64,000 nucleotides of DNA from Gordonia aichiensis NBRC 108223 (GTDB lineage: Bacteria; Actinomycetota; Actinomycetes; Mycobacteriales; Mycobacteriaceae), in the NCBI RefSeq assembly GCF_000332975.1, contig NZ_BANR01000015.1:59406-123405 (forward strand). The letters are read 5' to 3'. Both the position numbers and the translations under genes were made by a program. The notes below the pieces were generated by a model that ran no database searches, was not told the DNA's origin, and was given only the letters and a program-made list of their open reading frames with translations. Shown here one piece after another: positions 36,964 to 47,133 of the stretch (position 1 is the first letter of the stretch; every line of letters begins with the position of its first letter).

Positions 36964-38181
36964 GTGCTGAACTTCATCTATTGGCCGGTCTCCTGGATCA
37001 TGTGGATCTGGCACTGGGTGTTCGACCACATCACGCCGAATACGCCGGGCGGCAACGGGATCGCGTGGGCGTTGTCGGTGATCTTCCTCGTCTTCACCTT
37101 GCGCGCAATTCTGTACAAGCCATTCGTGAAGCAGATCCGCACCACGAAGAAGATGCAGGAGATCAATCCGCAGCTTCAGGCGATCCGGAAGAAGTACGCC
37201 AAAGACCGGGTCAAGATGACCGAGGAGATGCAGAAGCTCCAGAAGGAACACGGGTTCAATCCCCTGCTCGGTTGTCTTCCGATGCTGCTGCAGATCCCGG
37301 TGTTCATCGGTCTGTTCCACGTACTGCGGTCGTTCAACCGCATGGCGACCGGCATGGGCCAGCTCCACATGACCGCAGAGCAGACCCGCAGTACGGGCAA
37401 CTATGCCTTCAGCGCCGAGCAGGTTCGCAACTTCCTGGACTCTCGGCTCTTCGGGGTGCCGCTGTCGTCGTACATCACCGAGCCGACGACCGAGTTCCAG
37501 GCGTTCGTCGAAAAAGGCCAGGCGATCGACTTCACGCGAACGAACATCGCGATCGTCGTGATCCCGATGATGATCATCGCGTCGATCGCGACGCACATGA
37601 ACTCGCGTGCGTCCGTTGCCCGACAGCCAGAGGCTGCGCTCGAGAATCCGCAGACCCGCATGATGAACATGCTGGCGCTTTACGTCTTCCCGCTCGGCAT
37701 TCTTGTCACCGGCCCGTTCTTCCCCGTCGCCATCCTCCTCTACTGGATGAGTAACAACATCTGGACGTACGGACAGCAGCACATCGTCTTCGGCCGTATC
37801 GCGAAGGAAGAAGAAGCGGCCCGTCTGGCCAAGCAGGAGAAGCTCAAGGCCAACGCGCCCAAGCCGGGTGCACGACCTGACCGTCCGAAGCGGAACAAGG
37901 GCTCAGGTCAGGCGAAGACTGTTGCGCTCGAGAAGTCGGATTCGAACGAGACCACCGAGTCGCCCACGAAGGATGCGGGTTCGGAGGCGGTCGACGCAAC
38001 GGCAGACAACGCGGTCGACGACGGTACGTCGACGCAGCACGTCGTCGGAAGCAAACCGAAACCCGGTGCGAAACCTTCGGGTACGGCGTCATCCAAGAGT
38101 TCGGGCAACTCCGGTTCGGGTCCCAAGAAGCAGGGATCGAACGCGCGGAACAAGAGGGGCGGGAAGAAGGGCCGACGATGA
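36964..38181 (+). CDS. yidC: Membrane protein insertase YidC
   Basis: About 405 residues from GTG 36964 ([18 protein letters not shown]), overlapping no neighbour but 7 bp after yidD. The five-helix Oxa1 core includes [22 protein letters not shown] (cytoplasmic hairpin) and [19 protein letters not shown]. The long charged C-terminal tail (about 110 residues, Lys/Gly/Ser-rich) probably binds ribosomes, as in other actinobacteria. It inserts membrane proteins with or without SecYEG. Confidence 0.96.
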   Translation: MLNFIYWPVSWIMWIWHWVFDHITPNTPGGNGIAWALSVIFLVFTLRAILYKPFVKQIRTTKKMQEINPQLQAIRKKYAKDRVKMTEEMQKLQKEHGFNPLLGCLPMLLQIPVFIGLFHVLRSFNRMATGMGQLHMTAEQTRSTGNYAFSAEQVRNFLDSRLFGVPLSSYITEPTTEFQAFVEKGQAIDFTRTNIAIVVIPMMIIASIATHMNSRASVARQPEAALENPQTRMMNMLALYVFPLGILVTGPFFPVAILLYWMSNNIWTYGQQHIVFGRIAKEEEAARLAKQEKLKANAPKPGARPDRPKRNKGSGQAKTVALEKSDSNETTESPTKDAGSEAVDATADNAVDDGTSTQHVVGSKPKPGAKPSGTASSKSSGNSGSGPKKQGSNARNKRGGKKGRR

Positions 38182-38321
38182 TCGGCCGCAGGCTCGGGTA
38201 GCCGTGGTGGCGGTCGCGTCGACCGCCGGCGCACAGCCCCCTGCACGAGCCGACCGAGTCGCGCTCCCCTCCCCCTCCCACACAGACATCACCGATGAAT
38301 ACACAGCGAGGTGCAACTGAT

Positions 38322-38987
38322 ATGACAGCTGAGACTGCAACACACGCAGACGCCGAGGCAACCGAACGCGACGACGCCGGTACGGAAGAGACGGCTACCG
38401 AGACGACCGCCGACGTCGACAAGGAGACGAGCGCTCCCGCAGGGGACGATGTCGAATCCGACGATGCTGTAGGTGCTGACGACGAGGACAGTGCTGAGGA
38501 CGAGGAAGAGGATGAGGACGACGAAGAAGAGCGCCTCGTCGAAGAAGGCGAGATTGCGGGCGACTACCTCGAGCAGTTGCTGGACGTGCTCGACTTTGAC
38601 GGGGACATTGATCTCGATGTCGATGGGGATCGCGCGATCGTCAGCATCGACGGCGGCGACGATCTGACGAAGCTGGTTGGGCGTAAGGGCGAAGTTCTCG
38701 ATGCGCTCCAGGAACTGACCCGGTTAGCGGTGCAGCAGGCGACTGGAGAGCGGAGTCGGCTGATGCTCGACGTCGCTCGCTGGCGTGCGGATCGGCGCGA
38801 GCGTCTCGCGCGTCTGGGTCGCGAGGTGGCTGAGCGCGTGCGTGATTCGGGTGAGCGCGAGCAGCTCGATCCGATGACCCCGTTCGAGCGGAAGATCGTG
38901 CACGACGCGGTCGCCGCGGTCGATGGGGTGATCAGCGAGAGTGAAGGTGCCGAGCCGAAGCGGCGCGTGGTGGTCATCAAGAACTGA
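38322..38987 (+). CDS. jag: Jag/KhpB-type KH-R3H RNA-binding protein
   Basis: 221 residues from ATG 38322, with GAGGTG upstream; an in-frame ATG at 38295 is less likely. A strongly acidic N-terminal 85 residues (DDEDSAEDEEEDEDDEEE) is followed by a KH domain (IVSIDGGDDLTKLVGRKGEVLDALQEL) and an R3H domain (MTPFERKIVHDAVAAVDGV). The family binds RNA and is linked to cell-envelope control in other bacteria. It completes the rpmH-to-jag operon. Confidence 0.93.
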   Translation: MTAETATHADAEATERDDAGTEETATETTADVDKETSAPAGDDVESDDAVGADDEDSAEDEEEDEDDEEERLVEEGEIAGDYLEQLLDVLDFDGDIDLDVDGDRAIVSIDGGDDLTKLVGRKGEVLDALQELTRLAVQQATGERSRLMLDVARWRADRRERLARLGREVAERVRDSGEREQLDPMTPFERKIVHDAVAAVDGVISESEGAEPKRRVVVIKN

Positions 38988-39030
38988 ACAAGTAGCCCTC
39001 CGCTAGATTGTGGAGGAGCTCACTACACGA

Positions 39031-39052
39031 AGTCCCGGTTACGGCCGGGACT
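39031..39052 (+). terminator. Terminator of the rpmH-jag operon
   Basis: AGTCCCGG (39031-39038) pairs with CCGGGACT (39045-39052), followed by TTTGTCGTTT. It is 44 bp after the jag stop and ahead of the parS sites, so rsmG starts a separate transcript. Confidence 0.8.
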
Positions 39053-39094
39053 TTGTCGTTTCACCTGTAGGAATAACAAGCGTGTTATTCGGTG

Positions 39095-39110
39095 TGTTTC
39101 ACGTGAAACA
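39095..39110. promoter_or_regulatory. parS: parS site 1
   Basis: TGTTTCACGTGAAACA, a perfect 16-bp match to the bacterial parS consensus, in the jag-rsmG intergenic region. It is the loading site for ParB. Confidence 0.97.
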
Positions 39111-39141
39111 CGCTGACCGTCACCTCGACAGGAAAGGGTTC

Positions 39142-39157
39142 TGTTTCACGTGAAACA
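39142..39157. promoter_or_regulatory. parS: parS site 2
   Basis: TGTTTCACGTGAAACA, a second perfect copy 47 bp after the first. A GTG codon in its centre (39150) is the first possible start of the rsmG frame, so a ParB-bound site overlaps the longest version of that gene. Confidence 0.97.
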
Positions 39158-39200
39158 CGACGGATCCGAAGGCGCGGAAACCGACAGGCGTACGCAAGAG

Positions 39201-39887
39201 ATGGTCGGCGATGGGATGGAGCGTGCGATGGTTGCCTCCTCCCCTCCCCCTTCAGCGGCGACGGTGTTCGGCGATCGATTGGGGGTTGCGCAGCAGTACT
39301 GCGCAATTCTTGCCACCGACGGAATCGATCACGGCCTGATGGGCCCGCGGGAGGTCCCGCGGCTCTGGGATCGGCACATCCTCAACTGTGCGTGCGTCGA
39401 GGAAGTGATTGAGTCGGGTGAGTCCGTGGTCGATATCGGCAGCGGTGCCGGACTCCCAGGCATCCCGTTGGCCATTGCGCGTCCGGACCTTACGGTCACG
39501 TTGATCGAGCCACTGCTCCGTCGGAGCGAGTTCCTCTCGCGAACCGTCGAGTCTCTGGGACTGGCTGTGCGCGTGGTGCGAGGCCGAGCGGAGGAGAAGG
39601 CGGTGCGTGCAGAGGTGCCCCTCGCCGACGTCGTCACGTCGAGAGCATTGGCCCCGCTGGACAGGCTGAGTCGGTGGTCTGCGCCCCTGATCCGTGACGG
39701 CGGTCGGATGATTGCGCTCAAGGGTTCGTCTGCTCCAGACGAGATAGAACGTGATCGGAAGGCGGCGGAGCGGAACGGAATCGTCGATCTTCGCGTCCAA
39801 TCTGTGGGGGTGTCGGTTGTTGATCAACCAACGACACTCGTGATCGGCGACAAGCGTGGTGCTCCACAACGACGTCGAGTGAGATGA
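39201..39887 (+). CDS. rsmG: 16S rRNA (guanine527-N7)-methyltransferase
   Basis: About 228 residues from ATG 39201; the frame opens at GTG 39150, inside parS 2, but alignment with the usual N-terminus (AATVFGDRLGVAQQY) favours 39201 or ATG 39216. SAM-binding motif VVDIGSGAGLPGIPLA; conserved GPREVPRLWDRHILNC. It methylates G527 of 16S rRNA; loss of this mark gives low-level streptomycin resistance in relatives. It is followed by parA and parB. Confidence 0.94.
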   Translation: MVGDGMERAMVASSPPPSAATVFGDRLGVAQQYCAILATDGIDHGLMGPREVPRLWDRHILNCACVEEVIESGESVVDIGSGAGLPGIPLAIARPDLTVTLIEPLLRRSEFLSRTVESLGLAVRVVRGRAEEKAVRAEVPLADVVTSRALAPLDRLSRWSAPLIRDGGRMIALKGSSAPDEIERDRKAAERNGIVDLRVQSVGVSVVDQPTTLVIGDKRGAPQRRRVR

Positions 39888-40059
39888 CCGGCGTCGAAGT
39901 CCATGTCGCTGACTACTGCAGTTGGTTTGCGGCGGCATGAGGGAGCAAAATGAACCAGGACATCGGTGTGGGTGAGGGATCGTGCGCGACGCACGATGGA
40001 GGGGCGGAAACACATTGGACGCCGACGATGCTTACGAAATATCGCAGAGGAGCCACAGC

Positions 40060-41034
40060 GTGACCGATCAACAGCCGGATGTTTCACGTGAAACGATTCC
40101 GACGGCCACGTCGACGTCCGAGCAGTTTGACGACACCCCCATCGCCGCCGCCGCAGCCCGAGCGAGTCAAGTCCTGACTCCTGGCGGTGCCGGCCAGTTA
40201 CCTCGGCCCCCGCAGACGCGCGTCATGACCGTTGCGAATCAGAAGGGCGGCGTCGGAAAGACGACGACCGCGGTGAACCTCGCTTCCGGGCTCGCGCTGC
40301 ACGGGCTTCGTGTCCTGGTGGTCGATCTCGACCCGCAAGGCAACGCGAGTACGGCACTCGGCATCGACCATCGCGCACCCGACATCGCGTCGGTGTATGA
40401 ACTGCTCCTCGGAGAGGTGAGCCTCAAAGATGCCGTCAAGCAGAGCCCGAGCCACGACCACCTCTACTGCGTACCCGCCACCCTCGATCTGGCCGGCGCC
40501 GAAATCGAACTGGTGTCACTGGTTGCTCGTGAGAATCGGCTTCGCAACGCCCTCAACGACGCATCGGTCGCGGAGTTCGGCTTCGACTACATCTTCATCG
40601 ACTGCCCGCCGTCACTCGGGCTACTGACGGTGAACGCGATGGTGGCGGCACGCGAGGTGTTGATCCCCATCCAGTGCGAGTACTACGCGCTGGAAGGTGT
40701 CGGCCAGCTCCTGCGGAATATCGAACTAGTACAGGCCCACCTGAATCCGCATCTCCACGTTTCGACCATCCTGCTCACCATGTATGACGGCCGAACCAAA
40801 CTCGCCGATCAGGTGGCCGACGAAGTGCGCCGCCACTTCGGCGACAAGGTGCTCGGCACGGTGATCCCCCGTAGCGTCAAGGTTTCCGAAGCACCCGGAT
40901 ACGGAATGACGATCATCGAGTACGACCCGGGTTCACGTGGAGCAATGAGCTACCTTGACGCAGCACGCGAACTCGCCATGCGCGCCAAGGATGAATTCCC
41001 CTCCCCCACGGACCTCTCGAGAGGACAGCAGTGA
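40060..41034 (+). CDS. parA: Chromosome-partitioning ATPase ParA
   Basis: 324 residues from GTG 40060 behind GAGGAG; longer frames start upstream without a ribosome-binding site. The deviant Walker A is [14 protein letters not shown], with [13 protein letters not shown] and [15 protein letters not shown]-dependent DNA binding moves ParB-parS complexes to the cell poles. A parS copy lies inside codons 7-12. Its stop overlaps the parB start. Confidence 0.97.
   Translation: MTDQQPDVSRETIPTATSTSEQFDDTPIAAAAARASQVLTPGGAGQLPRPPQTRVMTVANQKGGVGKTTTAVNLASGLALHGLRVLVVDLDPQGNASTALGIDHRAPDIASVYELLLGEVSLKDAVKQSPSHDHLYCVPATLDLAGAEIELVSLVARENRLRNALNDASVAEFGFDYIFIDCPPSLGLLTVNAMVAAREVLIPIQCEYYALEGVGQLLRNIELVQAHLNPHLHVSTILLTMYDGRTKLADQVADEVRRHFGDKVLGTVIPRSVKVSEAPGYGMTIIEYDPGSRGAMSYLDAARELAMRAKDEFPSPTDLSRGQQ
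40080..40095. promoter_or_regulatory. parS: parS site 3 inside parA
   Basis: TGTTTCACGTGAAACG, one mismatch (last base) to the consensus. It lies within the first codons of parA (encoding VSRET), about 940 bp from the first two copies. Confidence 0.9.
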
Positions 41035-42122
41035 GTCAACGAGACGCCCAACGACGCGGAGGACTCGGCCGGGGCCTTGCAGCTCTCATTCCGACCGGGC
41101 CTACAGAAAACGATTCGACGGCCCCCCGGCTGGGTTCGGCCGCAGCCGACGTCGTGATCGGTAAGGGAAACGGCGGTAACGGTGCACCCGTTTCCCCCGC
41201 AGGCACCGCATCGGGATCCGCTGATCAGTCGCCGAGCGAGGTCTCCCCCGCATCCGGTGACGCACCTGTGACCGGAGCTGCCGGTTCTGCCGATGAGGTC
41301 GGCGCTGTGTACCGAGAACTCGCGCCCGCGCTCATCCAGCCCAACCCCCACCAGCCGCGCAGCGTCTTCGATGAAGAGGCGATGGCCGAGCTCATCCACT
41401 CCATCAAAGAGTTCGGGCTCATGCAGCCGATCGTCGTGCGCAAGCTCGCCAAACCGACGTCCGACGGTGTTCAGTACCAGATCGTCATGGGAGAACGCCG
41501 CTGGCGAGCCAGCCAGGAAGCCGGTCTCGACGCGATTCCGTCGATCGTGCGCGAGACTCCCGACGGCGACATGCTGCGCGATGCGTTGCTGGAGAACATT
41601 CATCGCGCACAGCTCAATCCTCTGGAAGAGGCGGCTGCGTATCAGCAGCTCCTCGAGGAGTTCGACGTCACCCACGAGGAACTCGCCGCCCGTTTGGGAC
41701 GGTCGCGACCGGTGATCACGAACATGATCCGGTTGCTGAAGCTTCCTATCCCGGTGCAGCGACGAGTTGCGGCGGGCGTACTGTCGGCCGGACACGCTCG
41801 CGCCCTGTTGTCGCTGGAGACCGGGAGCGATCAGCAGGAAGCACTTGCGGCGCGCATTGTCGCGGAGGGACTCTCGGTGCGGGCCACAGAGGAGGCGGTG
41901 ACTCTCGCAAACCGCGGCGACGGGGCGTCGACGCCCACCCCTACCCCAAAGCGTCGGCAGATGCAGATGCCGGGTCTGCAAGATCTCGCCGAGCGCCTGT
42001 CGGACGGACTCGACACTCGCGTGACGGTCAGCCTTGGGAAGCGTAAGGGGAAGATTGTCGTCGAGTTCGGCTCCGTGGATGACCTCGAACGTATTGTGGG
42101 GTTGATCGACCCCAAGACGTGA
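41031..42122 (+). CDS. parB: Chromosome-partitioning protein ParB
   Basis: 363 residues from GTG 41031, overlapping the parA stop. The CTPase/ParB-Srx domain has [21 protein letters not shown] and [12 protein letters not shown], followed by an HTH ([23 protein letters not shown]) that reads parS. The C-terminal dimer domain ends [16 protein letters not shown]. It spreads from parS as a CTP-loaded clamp and recruits SMC. Confidence 0.97.
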   Translation: MSQRDAQRRGGLGRGLAALIPTGPTENDSTAPRLGSAAADVVIGKGNGGNGAPVSPAGTASGSADQSPSEVSPASGDAPVTGAAGSADEVGAVYRELAPALIQPNPHQPRSVFDEEAMAELIHSIKEFGLMQPIVVRKLAKPTSDGVQYQIVMGERRWRASQEAGLDAIPSIVRETPDGDMLRDALLENIHRAQLNPLEEAAAYQQLLEEFDVTHEELAARLGRSRPVITNMIRLLKLPIPVQRRVAAGVLSAGHARALLSLETGSDQQEALAARIVAEGLSVRATEEAVTLANRGDGASTPTPTPKRRQMQMPGLQDLAERLSDGLDTRVTVSLGKRKGKIVVEFGSVDDLERIVGLIDPKT

Positions 42123-42320
42123 TCTCGACTGCCGAGCGACCTTGAGGACCCTGACTCAGGGCCGCCGGCACCACGAGAATTCGCGACCCTCCGCATCCGA
42201 AAGTTTCGTCACAGTGACAGTCGAGCAGTACACCACCCGCACGAACCGCGAAACACTCTGCGGGGCATCATTTTTCACGTTCGACGACGCTTCGTGCACG
42301 CTCCGGAACGAGACTTCACG

Positions 42321-43259
42321 ATGAACTTCACGATTTCCGGTCTCGACCTCGAATCCTTCGAGTCACTGCCGCCACATACCCGTCGCTGTGTCTTCTGGGA
42401 GGTCGATCCGTCATTCACCATTGCGCCGCCGCGCACATCGAGTGGGGGCGACACTCCCCCTGCCGACGACGATCCGCTTGCCGGAGCAACCCGCTTTACG
42501 AACTTCGAGAGCGAGTTCGACAAGGAAGCCTGGATTTCATCGGTGCTTCTCGAGTGGGGCACCTGCGGCCAGATCGCGATCGACTCATCGACCGGTGTCG
42601 TAGTCGGTGCCGCGTTGTATGCTCCGCCCGGTCGGGTACCGCGCTCTCGAAGTTTCCCGACGTCGCCGGTGAGTGCCGATGCAGTGCTGTTGACGTCGGT
42701 GCGTACCGAGCCAGGTTTTGAGGATGCAGCCGATCTACTCATCGACGCCGCCGTGTCTGATCTGGTTCGCCGCGGTGTTCGTGCCGTTGAGGCGTTCGGC
42801 CTCGTCCGTCACGGTGGTCCCGACGGTGGAGCGGGGATGGCCAGCACCGAGGAACATTCTGCTGCAGCAGATCTGAGCGGTGAGACATTCGTCGATGCCA
42901 GAAGTACCTCGCGTACAACCGATTTCGGAGACCTGAGTACGTGGTCGGACGACGCTGTCGTCGAGATAGCACGCGAGATCCTCGACGGTCCGGGTCAGGA
43001 CCTCTGTGGGCAGTGCATGATCGATGCGCAGCTTTTGAAGGATTCGGCCTTCGATGTGGTGGCTTCGCACGCACGGTTTCCCCGTTTCCGTCTCGAGCTG
43101 GACGAGGGTCTCGGCTGGAAGTTCGAGGTGGAGAGCGCCTTGGAAAAGCTCGTTGTCATGGCCGCGATCGACCTGGTCGGACGGGAGCGGCTCACGGTGC
43201 CGACGGCGAGCCGGAACAGAGCATTGCGAAGTACGCACAGCGACGTCGCATCGGGCTGA
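42321..43259 (+). CDS. GNAT-type acetyltransferase-like protein (Rv3916c-like)
   Basis: About 312 residues from ATG 42321. It is the conserved neighbour of parB in mycolata. The middle part (GVVVGAALYAPPGRVPRSRSFPTSPVSADAVLLTSVRTEP...LIDAAVSDLVRRGVRAVEAFG) has a GNAT-like strand-helix order, with an R/Q-x-x-G-x-G/A motif not clearly kept. The C-terminal half ends with FPRFRLELDEGLGWKFEVESALEKL, typical of this family. Function is not known. It converges on cwlM. Confidence 0.8.
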   Translation: MNFTISGLDLESFESLPPHTRRCVFWEVDPSFTIAPPRTSSGGDTPPADDDPLAGATRFTNFESEFDKEAWISSVLLEWGTCGQIAIDSSTGVVVGAALYAPPGRVPRSRSFPTSPVSADAVLLTSVRTEPGFEDAADLLIDAAVSDLVRRGVRAVEAFGLVRHGGPDGGAGMASTEEHSAAADLSGETFVDARSTSRTTDFGDLSTWSDDAVVEIAREILDGPGQDLCGQCMIDAQLLKDSAFDVVASHARFPRFRLELDEGLGWKFEVESALEKLVVMAAIDLVGRERLTVPTASRNRALRSTHSDVASG

Positions 43260-43287
43260 TCCGCTACACCGCGGCGTCGAGAAGCTG

Positions 43288-43309
43288 GCCCGCACCGTAA
43301 GGTGCGGGC
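43288..43309. terminator. Bidirectional hairpin between convergent genes
   Basis: GCCCGCACC (43288-43296) pairs exactly with GGTGCGGGC (43301-43309) around GTAA. It sits between the stops of the GNAT-like gene (plus) and cwlM (minus). Confidence 0.75.
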
Positions 43310-43320
43310 GATCCTGACAG

Positions 43321-44532
43321 TCAGAAGCCGGAAATACGTTCCGCCGCAAGAAGTTCGGCAAACGTGTAGGTTCCCGTTGGCCGGTCGTTCTCGCCGAGTA
43401 GGTAAAGTCGCTTCACCGCGACGAGTATCGCCTCGGTGATGACATTGCGGTAGTGCGGGTCGTCGAGCACCTTGGCGTCGTCAGGGTTGGTGATGTAGCC
43501 GACATCGATGAGAGCGACCGGCATCCGGGTGAGCCGCAGGATGTCCCAGGTGCGTTCATGGACGCGGCAGTCGGTCAGCGGTGTGCGCGCGACGATTTCG
43601 CGCTGGATGAAGTCGGCGAGGTTGCGGCCGATCGTCGAATACGATCCGCGGTTGTTGCCGAAGTAGAACGAGGCCACACCATTGGCTGCAGGGGTGTCGT
43701 GGTGTCCGCAGCGCAGCGAGATCATCATGTCGGCATCGACGAGATTGGCGACCCGAGCGCGCTCGTCGTCGGATGCGTGGCCTCGGCCGTCATGGGATAA
43801 GAACGTCTCCATGCCGGCGGCGGCCATTCTCCCCTCGAGTCGTGCGGCAAGATCCCACAGCACGCGGGATTCGATCTCGGCGACCGATCCAGTCGAGAGT
43901 GCGTGCAGCCCAGCGGTTCCCGGGTCGATGACGATGCGTTTGCCCGACAACTGGGGGCCGGAGCGTCGTACGTGTTCTTCTTGACGGATTGCGTAGGGAG
44001 ATCCGCCGGTCACACGAGTACCGAGTCGATCAAGGGCGCGCAGCGTCGCTGGACCACAGATGCCGTCGGCCGAGAGTCCGTATTCGCTCTGGTACAGACA
44101 TACAGCGTTGTGGGTGCTCTCACCGAAGACACCGTCGACGAGTCCGGTGTAATAGCCGAGATTCTGGAGTCGGCTCTGCAAGGTGGCGACGTCGTCGCCG
44201 ACCATCGGAGCAGACAGCCGGTAGAGGAGCACCCGCGCACCGAGTTGATACGACGCCTCGCGCAGCGCGCGGTAGGTCGCCTGCCCGACGATGCCGTCGA
44301 CGATCAGACCGCGTTGCTGTTGAAATGCGCGCACTGCGTGGTCGACATCGGTGTCGAAGAGCGCGTCCTCGGTGCTGTGGAGGATTGCGCCGTTCGGAGC
44401 GGACGCTGGTGCTGCTTCCTCGTCGGGTGCTGCATGGCGCCCGGGGGTCGAGGTGAGGAGGCCCTGTCCGGAGAGGATCGATCGAATCTCGGCTACTGCC
44501 GACCCACGATCTCCCAGTCGGAACGTTGCCAT
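43321..44532 (-). CDS. cwlM: CwlM, N-acetylmuramoyl-L-alanine amidase homologue
   Basis: 403 residues. Two peptidoglycan-binding (PG_binding_1) repeats (RLGDRGSAVAEIRSILSGQG and AFQQQRGLIVDGIVGQATYRAL, then DDVATLQSRLQNLGYYTGLVDGVFGESTHNAV) are followed by an Amidase_3 fold. The first zinc-ligand motif, usually DxGHGG, reads IDPGTAGLH, so the His is missing. This matches mycobacterial CwlM (Rv3915), a cytoplasmic regulator that stimulates MurA when phosphorylated. No signal peptide is present. A regulatory rather than enzymatic role is inferred. Confidence 0.92.
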   Translation of the reverse strand: MATFRLGDRGSAVAEIRSILSGQGLLTSTPGRHAAPDEEAAPASAPNGAILHSTEDALFDTDVDHAVRAFQQQRGLIVDGIVGQATYRALREASYQLGARVLLYRLSAPMVGDDVATLQSRLQNLGYYTGLVDGVFGESTHNAVCLYQSEYGLSADGICGPATLRALDRLGTRVTGGSPYAIRQEEHVRRSGPQLSGKRIVIDPGTAGLHALSTGSVAEIESRVLWDLAARLEGRMAAAGMETFLSHDGRGHASDDERARVANLVDADMMISLRCGHHDTPAANGVASFYFGNNRGSYSTIGRNLADFIQREIVARTPLTDCRVHERTWDILRLTRMPVALIDVGYITNPDDAKVLDDPHYRNVITEAILVAVKRLYLLGENDRPTGTYTFAELLAAERISGF

Positions 44533-44728
44533 CTCATCTCCTCAATTGGACATGTCACCTGTTGGGAACAGGACGACAGTGAACCAAAGTGAATTGTCTC
44601 AGGTCGCAGCATGTGAACAAAACTCATCCACGCGATCGGGTGGGCCGTTCTGTGCCGCGAAACCGAGGCTACCGGTCGCGGGAGACGATACGCAGCAGCG
44701 AGTTGCGGATGTCAAATCAACGGTACAG

Positions 44729-44766
44729 ACCACCGTCGATCGCCTGGTGAGGCGCTCGACGGTGGT
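44729..44766 (-). terminator. Hairpin downstream of trxA
   Basis: ACCACCGTCGA (44729-44739) pairs with TCGACGGTGGT (44756-44766), with a further GCCT/AGGC pair inside. It lies 50 bp after the trxA stop. No T-run follows, so a factor-assisted stop or a 3' protective hairpin is also possible. Confidence 0.6.
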
Positions 44767-44816
44767 CGGAGCCGAACCACAACAGCACATGAGCGGTCTC
44801 ACTGCTGGAATTCGGA

Positions 44817-45155
44817 TCAGGCGTTGGTCCCCAAAACGGAGTCGAGATCGCGCATCAGTGCGGCCTTGCCCTTGACCCCGACGATGGTCTTGGTCGGTTT
44901 CCCGTTCTCGAACAGCATCATCGTCGGAATCGACATGATCTTGTAGTCGCGGGCAACGCCAGGGTTCTCGTCGACGTCAACCTTCGCGACTGTCAGCTTG
45001 TCGCTGTGGTCTCGGGCGATCTCCTCGAGAACCGGCGCGATCATGCGGCACGGACCGCACCAGGTTGCCCAGAAGTCGACGAGGACGGGTCCGTTGGACT
45101 CGAGTACCTGGTCTTTGAAGGTGGCGTCGGTGACGGCCACGGTGTTTGCTCCCAT
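44817..45155 (-). CDS. trxA: Thioredoxin
   Basis: 112 residues from ATG 45155 behind AGGAGG. Active site WCGPC in LVDFWATWCGPCRMIAPVLEEI; cis-Pro in MSIPTMMLF. It is reduced by the TrxB encoded 55 bp upstream on the same strand and passes electrons to many targets. Confidence 0.97.
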   Translation of the reverse strand: MGANTVAVTDATFKDQVLESNGPVLVDFWATWCGPCRMIAPVLEEIARDHSDKLTVAKVDVDENPGVARDYKIMSIPTMMLFENGKPTKTIVGVKGKAALMRDLDSVLGTNA

Positions 45156-45210
45156 GATGTGTCCTCCTCTGGACGTGGTGACAAGTGTCAAAAAGCTCGA
45201 GATGTGCAGG

Positions 45211-46209
45211 TCAGGCGGTCGGCGCCGCTGTCGCGACCACGTCGCCCTCGATGGGCATCGGCTCGATGTCGCCTTGCTCGGCGAGCCACCGTTCTGCGTC
45301 GATCGCCGCCGAACAGCCGCTCCCTGCGGCGGTGATGGCCTGCCGGTAGGTGTGGTCGACGAGGTCGCCCGCCGCGAACACGCCGGGGATCGATGTGTAG
45401 GTGGTTCGGCCCTGTACTTTGACGTAGCCGTCGTCGTCGAGATCGACCTGTCCGCGAACGAGCTGACTGCGTGGGTCGTGGCCGATCGCGACGAACATGC
45501 CGGTGACGTCGATGGTGCGCTTGTCGCCGGAGCGTGTGTCGGTCAGTTCGAGCCCTGTGACCGAGTTGCTACCGATCACGCCCGTGACCGCAGCATTGGT
45601 GACGAACTCGATCTTGTCGTTTGCACGGGCACGTTCGAGCATGATCTTCGACGCCCGGAACTCATCGCGTCGGTGGATCAGCTTCACGCTGCGCGCGAAC
45701 TTGGTCAGGAATGTTGCCTCTTCCATTGCCGAGTCGCCGCCGCCGATGACCGCGATGTCTTGGTCCTTGAAGAAGAAGCCGTCGCACGTGGCACATGCGG
45801 AGACTCCCCTGCCGAGCAGTTCCTGCTCACCGGTGATCTCCAGGTATCGGGCCGCGGCGCCCATCGCCAGGATGACAGCGTTGGCGCGGTAGGTCTCGCC
45901 TCCGGCGTCGACCTCCTTGACTGTTCCGGTCAGCCGAACGGCCTCGACGTCTTCCATGCGGAGGTCGGCACCGAAGCGGAGGGCCTGCTCACGCATCTCG
46001 TCCATGAGGGCGGGCCCCTGGATGCCGCTTTGGAACCCGGGATAGTTCTCCACCTCGGTGGTGGTCATCAGTGCACCACCGAACTGGGTGCCCTCGAACA
46101 CGATGGGAGAGAGCTCGGCTCGTGCCGCATACACGGCAGCGGTGTATCCGGCCGGCCCGGACCCGATGATGATCAGGTCGTGGATCTGGTCGCTGTCTGT
46201 GGTGCTCAT
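45211..46209 (-). CDS. trxB: Thioredoxin reductase
   Basis: 332 residues from ATG 46209 with GGAGGAT just upstream; the frame runs further but without a start signal. FAD-binding [16 protein letters not shown], redox CATC in [13 protein letters not shown], and NADPH-binding [10 protein letters not shown]. It reduces TrxA with NADPH. It is followed by trxA, as in mycobacteria. Confidence 0.96.
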   Translation of the reverse strand: MSTTDSDQIHDLIIIGSGPAGYTAAVYAARAELSPIVFEGTQFGGALMTTTEVENYPGFQSGIQGPALMDEMREQALRFGADLRMEDVEAVRLTGTVKEVDAGGETYRANAVILAMGAAARYLEITGEQELLGRGVSACATCDGFFFKDQDIAVIGGGDSAMEEATFLTKFARSVKLIHRRDEFRASKIMLERARANDKIEFVTNAAVTGVIGSNSVTGLELTDTRSGDKRTIDVTGMFVAIGHDPRSQLVRGQVDLDDDGYVKVQGRTTYTSIPGVFAAGDLVDHTYRQAITAAGSGCSAAIDAERWLAEQGDIEPMPIEGDVVATAAPTA

Positions 46210-46326
46210 CCATCCTCCGTGCTTGTGGCGACGCGCATTGTCGTGCCGGATCCCCGGTGCGCGTTGTCGGCTCATTCAACACAAGCCTAAGGGCAGATGT
46301 TCCCGCCGCTGGTGGTGCAGTGATTC

Positions 46327-47133
46327 TCAGCCTCCGAGCCTGGTCTTGGAGACAGTCGCGGGGTTGTCGGTATCGCAGCTGGGTTCGACGACGAGCGCGT
46401 CGAATCGTCCGGCCTGCCCGGTTCCGAGCAGGATGACCACCCGGTCGGACCCTCCGACGGTGACCTCTCCGGAGCCGAGCACCGGTGTGGATGCCGGTAT
46501 GCCGTTGGCCGCGGTGCAGCGTCGCAGTGCTGCATCGGACTCAAACGGTGCGTGGGTCGTTCTTCCCAGCACCGACAGCGCTGCGGCCTTCTCGACGCCG
46601 TCGAGGTCGGCATCGCCGAGGCGAGTCGTCTCGGCAGAGGTCGAGGGTTGCGCCTGCACCCCGGCACTCTGATCGTCGTTGTGTCCGGTGGCGATCACCG
46701 CCACTACTCCCACGACAACCGCCACGGCTGCTGCAGCGCCGAGGATGAACGCAACGGTTCGTGTCCGCGGGGCGCGCGGCGTCGAACGTCGTCTGTGCTC
46801 GGTGAGATCGGTGACGGTTTCGGACCCAGCATGCTCATCGGGCTGGCGTCCTGCTGACTGCTGTGACTCGGCCCGGATAGCCCAGAGCGTCGCTGCGATC
46901 CGTGAATCAACCTCTGGCGGAACGGGTGTCGAATCTAGTGGAAGCTCACGTAGTGACTCACCGGTGCGGTCGAGCGCGTCCAGTACCTGCGCCGCCGCGG
47001 GGTCGTCGACGATCCGCCTGCGCACGTGGGCGGCGACATCGTCTGGTAGCGCGCCGGCATGCAAGTCGGCGAGGAGCTCGTCGGAATACGGAGGCTCCGG
47101 GTAGGAAGCGGGTTCCGGGTAGGAAGTGCTCAT
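46327..47133 (-). CDS. Anti-sigma factor-like membrane protein (RsmA/Rv3912-like)
   Basis: About 268 residues from ATG 47133 behind AGGAGG. The cytoplasmic N-terminal part (ELLADLHAGALPDDVAAHVRRRIVDDPAAAQVLDAL) has the anti-sigma helical pattern. One membrane helix (FILGAAAAVAVVVGVVAVIATG) and an extracytoplasmic domain follow. It sits directly after sigM as in mycobacteria, where the homologue holds SigM. With sigM broken, its partner is missing or lies elsewhere. Confidence 0.85.
   Translation of the reverse strand: MSTSYPEPASYPEPPYSDELLADLHAGALPDDVAAHVRRRIVDDPAAAQVLDALDRTGESLRELPLDSTPVPPEVDSRIAATLWAIRAESQQSAGRQPDEHAGSETVTDLTEHRRRSTPRAPRTRTVAFILGAAAAVAVVVGVVAVIATGHNDDQSAGVQAQPSTSAETTRLGDADLDGVEKAAALSVLGRTTHAPFESDAALRRCTAANGIPASTPVLGSGEVTVGGSDRVVILLGTGQAGRFDALVVEPSCDTDNPATVSKTRLGG

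Noticed and set aside
39982..40059. Longer parA start at 39982
   Set aside because: No ribosome-binding site precedes it, whereas GTG 40060 has GAGGAG at good spacing.
44351..44875. Plus-strand ORF of 174 residues opposite cwlM and trxA
   Set aside because: It spans antisense to two conserved genes and a terminator, without coding features.
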